From an uncultured Muribaculaceae bacterium (GTDB lineage Bacteria > Bacteroidota > Bacteroidia > Bacteroidales > Muribaculaceae), in NCBI GenBank assembly GCA_958436175.1, contig CAUBJF010000002.1, forward strand, positions 248,001 through 312,000: DNA of 64,000 bases. The letters run 5' to 3'. The translations under genes were made by a program, and so were the position numbers. This document shows, in pieces, positions 52,571 through 60,015 of this stretch (positions are counted from its first letter, which is position 1; each line of letters starts with the position of its first letter). The notes beneath the pieces were generated by a model that ran no database searches, was not told the origin of the DNA, and saw nothing but the letters and a program-made list of their open reading frames with translations.

Positions 52571-52780
52571 TTATTCCGAGGTTTCGTCCTCTACATCGTC
52601 ACCGTCCGTACAAGACTTATCTTTCTTCTTACGGCCGTATCTCAGCAAGGAATCATTGATTATCCACTGTAACTGCCCGTTGACAGAACGGAACTCGGAA
52701 GCGGCCCAGCGTTCGACAAGTTCCATAGTAGCCTGGTCGATCCTAAGCAGAAAGCCTTTCTCACTCTTCTTCGCTGACAT
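52571..52780 (-). CDS. Ribbon-helix-helix (Arc-like) protein
   Basis: A 69-residue protein. The beta strand KGFLLRID (8-15) and two helices (18-32 and 34-48, with NGQLQWIINDSL) are the Arc/MetJ layout. A Lys-rich stretch (GRKKKDK) and an acidic tail end it. Its ATG overlaps the SPFH stop as TAATG, so translation is coupled. It may bind DNA to autoregulate the pair; this is inferred. Confidence 0.75.
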   Translation of the reverse strand: MSAKKSEKGFLLRIDQATMELVERWAASEFRSVNGQLQWIINDSLLRYGRKKKDKSCTDGDDVEDETSE

Positions 52781-53727
52781 TACTGATATAACGAGCCTGT
52801 GTTCAGGACTGGCTGAGCAGGCTCGTCAGCACAAAGCACAACCAGAAGATTGCTGACCATTGCGGCCTTACGTTCTTCGTCGAGTTCGACAATCTGTTCG
52901 TCGGAAAGCTGTTGCAAAGCCATCTTAACCATCGAAACTGCGCCTTCAACTATTTTCTCGCGCGCCGTGATAATAGCGGAAGCCTGCTGACGTCGTAGCA
53001 TCACTGCAGCAATCTCGGGCGCATAGGCAAGATAGTTAAGACGTGCCTCTACGACTTCTATTCCGGCCATTGAGACGCGTTCGTTTATCTTATGGTCGAG
53101 AAGCTCGTTGATTTCATCACCTCCCGAACGTAGGGTTGTTTCATTTTCTTTCGAATCCGTATCGTCATAGGCAAAACGCCCTGTCACTTCACGAAGAGCT
53201 GCATCGCTCTGGATACGGACAAAATTCTCAAGAGCCAGATTACGGTTTTGCTGGCCTATAGACACTCCCTTTTCAGTGAATGTCGTGTCCGAGATGGTAT
53301 CGACATCGAACACCGCACGATAAGTGTCTTTAACCCTCCATACGAGCACCATTCCTATCATCACCGGATTGCCCACTTTATCGTTCACCTTGATAGGTTC
53401 GACATCGATATTATGTATTCTCCTTGAAATCCTTGTACGCTTCATGAAAGGATTAGCCCAATAGAAACCGGTCTCGCTGAATGTGCCTTTATATTTGCCA
53501 AAGAAAATCATGACACGCGCCTGATTAGGCTGCTGTGTGAAGAAGCCCGGCACAGCCACGCAGAAAAGCACAAGCAGTCCACCGACTAAGAGCGGACGGA
53601 ATCCGTCGTCAACAACTGGCGAACCGGCTGAGACAGCCGCCAGCACAAGAATCCCTACGGCAATCAAGGCCATCAGGAAACCATTCATAAGCATACCTTT
53701 GTAGGCATATTCTTTGTTAGCATCCAT
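52780..53727 (-). CDS. SPFH-domain (stomatin/prohibitin-like) membrane protein
   Basis: A 315-residue protein with two N-terminal membrane helices (about 13-33 and 43-62) and an SPFH domain at about 65-260, starting QQPNQARVMIFFGKYKGTF. The N-D-R-V-S-x-A-G-I-E-V-x-E-A-R-L segment and the AREKIVEGAVSMV helix are typical. It likely forms large oligomers at the inner membrane. It has its own promoter and is coupled to the RHH gene. Confidence 0.88.
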   Translation of the reverse strand: MDANKEYAYKGMLMNGFLMALIAVGILVLAAVSAGSPVVDDGFRPLLVGGLLVLFCVAVPGFFTQQPNQARVMIFFGKYKGTFSETGFYWANPFMKRTRISRRIHNIDVEPIKVNDKVGNPVMIGMVLVWRVKDTYRAVFDVDTISDTTFTEKGVSIGQQNRNLALENFVRIQSDAALREVTGRFAYDDTDSKENETTLRSGGDEINELLDHKINERVSMAGIEVVEARLNYLAYAPEIAAVMLRRQQASAIITAREKIVEGAVSMVKMALQQLSDEQIVELDEERKAAMVSNLLVVLCADEPAQPVLNTGSLYQ

Positions 53728-53758
53728 GTTGTAATATTGTTTTGATATTATTTCGAAA

Positions 53759-53790
53759 CAAAATTATACCAATTATATGACCCGGCCAAA
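53759..53790 (-). promoter_or_regulatory. Promoter of the SPFH-RHH pair
   Basis: On the minus strand TTTG (53787-53790), a 20-bp spacer and TAATTTTG (53759-53766): a full consensus match, 32 bases before the ATG. Confidence 0.72.
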
Positions 53791-53915
53791 TATTCTGTCC
53801 ACTTTTTTACACTATTCCATATTAAAGACAGTTTATCAAGCTCGTCATTGTTATATAATGTTAACGCACGATTAGCCACAGAGGCTTTTTTTAAGCTTTT
53901 TTGGCACAAAATGAG

Positions 53916-53923
53916 TATCTTTG
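53916..53923 (+). promoter_or_regulatory. Putative -7 box of the nqr operon
   Basis: TATCTTTG matches TAnnTTTG exactly, 24 bases before the nqrA ATG. The -33 region is T-rich but has no TTTG at 19-20 bp. Confidence 0.52.
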
Positions 53924-53947
53924 CACACGCATAGCATATAATATCCA

Positions 53948-55291
53948 ATGCACATGAAAATAAAGCTAAAAAAAGGCTTGACTCTTAAAATTGCCGGGGG
54001 CTTACCGGAAAATTCTGTACCCAAGGCCGTACAGGCTGACAGCGTGGCAATTATACCGGACGATTTCACAGGTTTCGTCCCGAAAGTAGATGTCAAGGAC
54101 GGCGATAAAGTTGCCGTGGGAACTCCTATCCTGCACGACAAGCAGCATAACGACGTAAAACTCGTATCGCCAGTTGCAGGCACAGTCAAATCGGTAGTAC
54201 GCGGTGACCGCCGCAAAATACTCAGAGTCGAAATCGAAGTCGGTAAAAATGAAGTCGTCAGCCCGACCTTTACCAAACCGACCGACGAAACCAGCGCCAA
54301 ATTATTCCTCGCCGAATCTGGAATGCTAGCGCTAATGAGACAACGGCCCTATGACATAGTACCTAATCCTTCTGATACTGTCAGGGATGTCTATGTGACA
54401 GCTTTCGACCTCGCACCTCTTGCAATATCGTACAATGTCTTTAATGCTTCTTTCACACAGGAAGATTATGAAGCCGGCGTACAAGTACTGTCCAAAACCA
54501 CAAAAGGCAAAATATACGTCAGCAAGAACAGCGGCAGTCAGCTCAAGGAAATAAAAGGAACCGAGACCATTGAAATCGAAGGCCAGTATCCGGCGAGCAA
54601 TGTCGGCGTCCAGATTGCCAATACACACCCGATCAATAAGGGAGAAACGGTATGGACACTCGATCTTGCCACTCTCGGCCGCATAGGTAAACTCGCCCGT
54701 ACAGGCAATGCAGACTTCACTGCATATGTAGCCGTCGACGGTCCTGAGGTCAAAGTACCTTATATCGCAAAAACGGTCTGTGGCGCCGCCGTAGAGCCCA
54801 TCGTCAAAGGAGCTCTCGACTCAGACAAGGCACACAAACGAATCATCAGCGGCAACGTATTCACAGGAACCGCAGTAGACAAAGAAGGATATCTTCACTT
54901 CCCATACAGACAGATAACAGTCATAGCGGAAGGTGACGATGTTGACGAATTCATGGGCTGGGCCTCTTTCTCACCCAGCAAGATGAGCGAAAGCCGTTCA
55001 TTCCCCGGCCACTTCCTCGGGAAGTTGTTCCGACCAGACGCACGTCTCAACGGTGGCCGCCGCGCAATGATTATGAGCGGCGAATACGACAAGACATTCC
55101 CTATGGATATACTGCCGGAATATCTTCTCAAGGCCGTCATATCGCATAATATAGAGGACATGGAAAAACTCGGTATCTATGAAGTCGCACCTGAGGATTT
55201 CGCAGCTGCAGAATACTCCGACACATCCAAAATGCCTTTGCAGCAGATTGTGCGTGACGGCTTGGACTACCTTCGTAAAGAGCTTGAATAA
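53948..55291 (+). CDS. nqrA: Na+-translocating NADH:quinone reductase subunit A
   Basis: A 447-residue soluble, membrane-associated subunit. It starts with KLKKGLTLKIAGG followed by a biotinyl-like beta domain (VDVKDGDKVAVGTPIL), then the NqrA core (HFPYRQITVI, HNIEDMEKLGIYEV near the end). First gene of nqrABCDEF. A second ATG 2 codons in may be used. Confidence 0.94.
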   Translation: MHMKIKLKKGLTLKIAGGLPENSVPKAVQADSVAIIPDDFTGFVPKVDVKDGDKVAVGTPILHDKQHNDVKLVSPVAGTVKSVVRGDRRKILRVEIEVGKNEVVSPTFTKPTDETSAKLFLAESGMLALMRQRPYDIVPNPSDTVRDVYVTAFDLAPLAISYNVFNASFTQEDYEAGVQVLSKTTKGKIYVSKNSGSQLKEIKGTETIEIEGQYPASNVGVQIANTHPINKGETVWTLDLATLGRIGKLARTGNADFTAYVAVDGPEVKVPYIAKTVCGAAVEPIVKGALDSDKAHKRIISGNVFTGTAVDKEGYLHFPYRQITVIAEGDDVDEFMGWASFSPSKMSESRSFPGHFLGKLFRPDARLNGGRRAMIMSGEYDKTFPMDILPEYLLKAVISHNIEDMEKLGIYEVAPEDFAAAEYSDTSKMPLQQIVRDGLDYLRKELE

Positions 55292-55312
55292 ACCATATTA
55301 ATATTCACGATT

Positions 55313-56533
55313 TTGGGAAAATTACGCAACTATCTCGACCGCATACGGCCCAACTTTGAGCCAGGCGGCAAACTGCATGCATTCCAATCGGTCTATGAAG
55401 GCATGGAGACTTTCCTCTATACCCCAAAAACGACCTCTGCACCATCCGGTGCAGTACACATACACGACAGCATCGACTCCAAGCGCACGATGACAATCGT
55501 CATCCTCGCACTTCTGCCATGCTTCATATTCGGAATGTACAACACCGGCTACCAGCACTGGCTTGCCTTAGGTGAAACGAGTTTCCCCTTCTGGGAACTG
55601 ATGATTTACGGCTTCCTTACAATCCTCCCCCGAGTGATCGTATCCTACATCGTAGGCCTCGGCATAGAGTTTACCTTTGCCCAGCTACGACACGAGGAGA
55701 TACAGGAAGGCTTCCTCGTCACCGGCATTCTTGTACCGATGATCTGCCCGGCCGAAGTGCCTCTTTGGATGCTTGCGATCGCAGTGGCCTTCTCTGTAAT
55801 ATTCGTCAAGGAAGTATTCGGCGGAACAGGATACAATGTCCTCAACGTCGCACTTGTGACCCGTGCTTTCCTTTTCTTCGCTTATCCTGCTCAAATGTCG
55901 GGCGACAAAGTCTATGTAGCCACCAATACAGCACTGGGATACGGCCAGCCCGTTGTTGACGGATTCACATGTGCCACTCCCTTAGGGCAGATAGCAACAC
56001 AGGGTGGTCCGGCTATCGAATTTACAGGAGTCAATGGTCATGTCATCTCTGCATGGGACGCATTTGTCGGCCTCATTCCCGGTTCCTTCGGCGAAACATC
56101 GACACTTTGCATCATCATCGGTGCAATCATCCTTCTTGCAGCCGGAATCGCTTCCTGGAAAATCATCGTTTCCGTCATTGCCGGAGGTCTCTGCATGGGC
56201 TGGATAGCTAATGTCTTTGCCTCACCACTCTACCCTGCCTCATTCATAGCACCTGGCGAACAGCTCCTCCTGGGCGGTTTCGCTTTCGCAGCCGTATTCA
56301 TGGCTACGGACCCTGTAACAGCAGCGAGGACAAGCACCGGTAAATATCTCTACGGCTTCTTCATCGGAGCAATAGCCATCATCATTCGAGTCTACAACAC
56401 AGGCTATCCCGAAGGAGCAATGCTGGCAGTCCTTCTCATGAACTGCTTTGCTCCCCTTATAGACTACTGCGTGGTACAGTCGAACATACGCCGTCGCCAA
56501 AAACGCCTGAACGCTAAAACCCAGCAACAATGA
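55313..56533 (+). CDS. nqrB: Na+-translocating NADH:quinone reductase subunit B
   Basis: A 406-residue membrane subunit with about 10 helices. The covalent-FMN site reads FTCATPLG with T222 as the acceptor (SGAT in Vibrio). It starts at TTG: the NqrB start pattern GKLRNYLDRIRPNFEPGGK begins here and no ATG is near. It overlaps nqrC by 4 bases. It carries part of the Na+ path. Confidence 0.94.
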   Translation: MGKLRNYLDRIRPNFEPGGKLHAFQSVYEGMETFLYTPKTTSAPSGAVHIHDSIDSKRTMTIVILALLPCFIFGMYNTGYQHWLALGETSFPFWELMIYGFLTILPRVIVSYIVGLGIEFTFAQLRHEEIQEGFLVTGILVPMICPAEVPLWMLAIAVAFSVIFVKEVFGGTGYNVLNVALVTRAFLFFAYPAQMSGDKVYVATNTALGYGQPVVDGFTCATPLGQIATQGGPAIEFTGVNGHVISAWDAFVGLIPGSFGETSTLCIIIGAIILLAAGIASWKIIVSVIAGGLCMGWIANVFASPLYPASFIAPGEQLLLGGFAFAAVFMATDPVTAARTSTGKYLYGFFIGAIAIIIRVYNTGYPEGAMLAVLLMNCFAPLIDYCVVQSNIRRRQKRLNAKTQQQ

Positions 56534-57240
56534 ACAAGCAAAGCAACGTATATACATTAATATATATAATAGTCCTGGTTGTTTTAGTAGGCACGGCGTT
56601 GGCCTTTACGGCTATCTCGCTCAAGCCCCTCCAACAGGACAATGCCGATGCCGACAAGATGCGTCAGATACTGGCAAGTGTCAATATATCCGTACCATCT
56701 TCGGAAATAAAGTCGGCTTATGAACATTATATTACCGAGACATTCGTCGTAAACGACAAGGGTACTGTCAACGACAACGAAAACGCTTTCGCCGTCAATG
56801 TAGCCAAAGAAAGCAAAGAAAACCCTGACAACCGCCTCCTGCCTGTCTATAAGTGCAAGCTCGACGACGGCAGCATCAAATACATTCTGCCGATGTATGG
56901 AGCAGGTCTCTGGGGGCCGATATGGGGATATGTCAGCATCGATGCCGACGGCACGACAGTCTATGGAGCATACTTCGCCCACCAGGGTGAGACACCCGGC
57001 CTCGGTGCTGAGATAGAGAAACCTAAATTCAGCTCTCAGTTTGAAGGAAAAAAACTTATCAAAAACGACACCTTCCTGCCGATAGCTGTAGTCAAAGCTG
57101 GCATGGAACCCCAGGGTGACGAAGACTACGTCGACGGCATATCCGGTGGAACAATCACCAGCAAGGGTGTCGGTGCGATGATTGATAACTGCCTCAGCCC
57201 CTACAAGGCATTTCTTGAGAATCTTACCCATCAACAATAA
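56530..57240 (+). CDS. nqrC: Na+-translocating NADH:quinone reductase subunit C
   Basis: A 236-residue subunit with one N-terminal helix (about 8-30) and a periplasmic FMN-binding domain. The flavin attachment site is SGGTIT at 204-209, with T207 the acceptor. YGAGLWGPIWGY near 122-133 is conserved. Confidence 0.94.
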   Translation: MNKQSNVYTLIYIIVLVVLVGTALAFTAISLKPLQQDNADADKMRQILASVNISVPSSEIKSAYEHYITETFVVNDKGTVNDNENAFAVNVAKESKENPDNRLLPVYKCKLDDGSIKYILPMYGAGLWGPIWGYVSIDADGTTVYGAYFAHQGETPGLGAEIEKPKFSSQFEGKKLIKNDTFLPIAVVKAGMEPQGDEDYVDGISGGTITSKGVGAMIDNCLSPYKAFLENLTHQQ

Positions 57241-57251
57241 AATCAATAGAA

Positions 57252-57866
57252 ATGGCAAATAAAAGCGTATTCTTCAATCCCCTGTCCAAGGATAACCCTG
57301 TCGTTGTCCAGATTCTGGGTATCTGCTCGGTGCTTGCTGTTACGGCAAAGCTCGAACCGGCCATTGTGATGGGGCTATCCGTAATAGCAGTGCTTGCTTT
57401 CAGTAATGTTATTATATCCCTGATCCGTAATACCATCCCGACCAACATACGTATTATAGTACAGCTCGTAGTCGTTGCCGGTCTTGTGGTAATCGTTTCA
57501 CAGCTGCTTCAGGCATATGCTTACGATGTCAGCAAACAGCTCTCGGTATTCATAGGTCTTATCATTACCAACTGTATCCTGATGGGTCGCCTCGAAGCTT
57601 TCGCGATGGCAAACCGTCCCTGGCCTTCATTCCTCGACGGTGTCGGAAATGGTATCGGATATACCATCATCCTGGTTATCGTAGGTTTCTTCCGTGAACT
57701 ACTCGGTTCCGGTACCCTTCTCGGCTACCAGGTCGTTCCCGATTCATTCTATGAAGCAGGATATGTCAACAACGGCCTAATGATCCTCCCCCCGATGGCT
57801 CTTATCGTAGTGGCGTGCATCATCTGGATACACCGTAGCTACAATAAGGATCTTCAGGAAAAATAA
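57252..57866 (+). CDS. nqrD: Na+-translocating NADH:quinone reductase subunit D
   Basis: A 204-residue membrane subunit with six helices, homologous to RnfE. FNPLSKDNPVVVQILGICS opens it, and ITNCILMGRLEAFAM holds the conserved Cys thought to bind the intramembrane iron centre with NqrE. The two adjacent subunits have inverted topologies. Confidence 0.95.
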   Translation: MANKSVFFNPLSKDNPVVVQILGICSVLAVTAKLEPAIVMGLSVIAVLAFSNVIISLIRNTIPTNIRIIVQLVVVAGLVVIVSQLLQAYAYDVSKQLSVFIGLIITNCILMGRLEAFAMANRPWPSFLDGVGNGIGYTIILVIVGFFRELLGSGTLLGYQVVPDSFYEAGYVNNGLMILPPMALIVVACIIWIHRSYNKDLQEK

Positions 57867-57890
57867 AGCACCGCTAAACAGTAAAACATC

Positions 57891-58508
57891 ATGGATAATC
57901 TGAACTTATTCATACGGTCGATCTTCATCGACAACATGATATTCGCCTACTTTCTTGGCATGTGCTCGTTCATAGCAGTGAGCAAAAACGTCAAGACAGC
58001 ATTCGGGCTCGGCATAGCGGTGACTTTCATGCTCACCATAACGCTGCCAATCAACTATCTTCTTCAAACTTACGTACTCGCGGAAGGCGCATTGAGCTGG
58101 CTCGGCCCCGAATACGCCACTGTCGACCTCAGCTTTCTGTCGCTGATCGTATTCATCGCAGTTATCGCCTCGATGACACAGCTCGTAGAGATGGTCGTAG
58201 AGAAATATGCTCCGGCACTCTACTCGTCGCTGGGTATCTTCCTCCCACTGATAGCTGTCAACTGCGCCATCCTCGGCGGCTCTCTCTTCATGCAGCAGCG
58301 AGATTTCGGCAGCTTCTGGACTGCAGTATGCGCAGGTAGCGGCTGGGGCATCGGCTGGCTTCTCGCAATCACTGCAGTTGCCGCCGTCCGTGAACGTATC
58401 GCGCAGTATTCCAATGTTCCCGGCCCTCTCCGCGGCGTTGGTATCACATTCATTATCACAGCCTTGATGGGAATTGCCTTTATGAGTTTCCTCGGCATAA
58501 AGATTTAA
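57891..58508 (+). CDS. nqrE: Na+-translocating NADH:quinone reductase subunit E
   Basis: A 205-residue membrane subunit with six helices, homologous to RnfA. IFIDNMIFAYFLGMCSFIAV near the start holds one conserved Cys and LIAVNCAILGGSLFM the other, the pair that contacts the iron centre. It starts 24 bases after nqrD. Confidence 0.95.
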   Translation: MDNLNLFIRSIFIDNMIFAYFLGMCSFIAVSKNVKTAFGLGIAVTFMLTITLPINYLLQTYVLAEGALSWLGPEYATVDLSFLSLIVFIAVIASMTQLVEMVVEKYAPALYSSLGIFLPLIAVNCAILGGSLFMQQRDFGSFWTAVCAGSGWGIGWLLAITAVAAVRERIAQYSNVPGPLRGVGITFIITALMGIAFMSFLGIKI

Positions 58509-58532
58509 ACTAACGCTAAAATACGACCAACT

Positions 58533-59840
58533 ATGCAAATAATGTTTTTGCCTTGTGAACTCAGCCACACGGCGTGGCTCACAATCGGCTCTGGCGTCGG
58601 TTTCTTCCTCGGTGTCACACTCCTTCTGGTTGTGATACTTCTGATTGCCAAAAAGAAGCTCGTTCAGACCGGGGATGTCACCATCACGGTCAACAACGAC
58701 ACCAAGATCACAACTCCTGCCGGAAAGTCGCTACTCTCTACGATGGCCGACAACAATGTTTTCCTCCCGTCGGCGTGCGGCGGCAAAGGCAGTTGCGGCC
58801 AATGCCGTCTCCAGGTTCTCGAAGGCGGAGGCGAAGCACTTCCCACCGAAGCAGTCCACTTCACACGTAAAGAACTTAAGGACAACTGGCGTCTCGGCTG
58901 CCAGGTCAAGGTTAAGTCCGATATGTCGATCAAGGTTCCCGATTCTGTACTTGCTGTGAAAGAATGGGAATGCGAAGTGATTTCGAATCGCAATGTCGCA
59001 ACCTTCATCAAGGAATTTATCGTAGCACTTCCTCCGGGCGAACATATGGATTTCCTCCCAGGTTCGTATGCCCAGATCAAAATTCCAACCTACGAGATGG
59101 ACTACGACAAGGATATCGACAAGAGTCTCATCGGAGAACAATATCTTCCTGCATGGGAGAAATTCGGTCTATTCAGTCTCAAATGCCGCAATACAGAACC
59201 GACAGTCCGAGCATATTCGATGGCCAACTACCCTGCAGAAGGCGACCGCATAATGCTTACCGTCCGTATCGCCACTCCTCCTTTCAAACCGAAACCTCAG
59301 GTCGGATTCCAGGATGTTATGCCCGGTATAGCTTCGAGCTACATCTTCTCTCTCAAGCCCGGCGACAAGGTAATCATGAGCGGTCCTTACGGAGACTTCC
59401 ATCCTATCTTTGACTCGAAGGCAGAGATGATGTGGATAGGCGGTGGCGCCGGTATGGCTCCTCTGCGTGCCCAAATCATGCATATGACCAAGACGCTGAA
59501 GACAACCGACAGAAAGATGAACTATTTCTACGGTGCTCGCGCTCTCAACGAAGTGTTCTATCTCGATGATTTTCTCCAGCTCGAGAAGGAATTCCCCAAC
59601 TTCAAATTCCATCTTGCCCTTGACCGTCCTGACCCAGCAGCGGATGCCGCCGGTGTAAAATACACCCCAGGCTTCGTACATCAGGTAATCTACAACAACT
59701 ATCTCAAGGATCACGACAGTCCCGAAGATATCGAATACTATATGTGTGGACCAGGCCCGATGAGCAATGCTGTCAATACGATGCTCGACAGCCTCGGCGT
59801 TGACCCCTCGAGCATACACTATGACAACTTTGGCGGCTGA
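58533..59840 (+). CDS. nqrF: Na+-translocating NADH:quinone reductase subunit F
   Basis: A 435-residue NADH-oxidising subunit. One membrane helix (about 18-40), a 2Fe-2S ferredoxin domain with C82, C88, C91 and C123 (ACGGKGSCGQC), an FAD domain with RAYSMANYP, and an NADH domain with GGGAGMAPLRAQIMH and the C-terminal YYMCGPGPM. Last gene of the nqr operon; no terminator is obvious in the 175 bases after it. Confidence 0.96.
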   Translation: MQIMFLPCELSHTAWLTIGSGVGFFLGVTLLLVVILLIAKKKLVQTGDVTITVNNDTKITTPAGKSLLSTMADNNVFLPSACGGKGSCGQCRLQVLEGGGEALPTEAVHFTRKELKDNWRLGCQVKVKSDMSIKVPDSVLAVKEWECEVISNRNVATFIKEFIVALPPGEHMDFLPGSYAQIKIPTYEMDYDKDIDKSLIGEQYLPAWEKFGLFSLKCRNTEPTVRAYSMANYPAEGDRIMLTVRIATPPFKPKPQVGFQDVMPGIASSYIFSLKPGDKVIMSGPYGDFHPIFDSKAEMMWIGGGAGMAPLRAQIMHMTKTLKTTDRKMNYFYGARALNEVFYLDDFLQLEKEFPNFKFHLALDRPDPAADAAGVKYTPGFVHQVIYNNYLKDHDSPEDIEYYMCGPGPMSNAVNTMLDSLGVDPSSIHYDNFGG

Positions 59841-59904
59841 TAAACTAAAAATACCCGGCGGAGCTGTCATTAAAGAAAGTTTACGATAATTTATCGTTTC
59901 TATA

Positions 59905-59935
59905 TTTGATTAGCGGCATAAAATTCGTAACTTTG
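59905..59935 (+). promoter_or_regulatory. ppdK promoter
   Basis: TTTG (59905-59908), a 19-bp spacer and TAACTTTG (59928-59935): a full consensus match, giving a leader of about 75 bases. Confidence 0.78.
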
Positions 59936-60015
59936 CAAAGATAGGTCATCTCAACAGCCCTTGAATCATACATAGAAATACTCAAAACTAATATAAATCC
60001 AATACAAAGCCAAGA

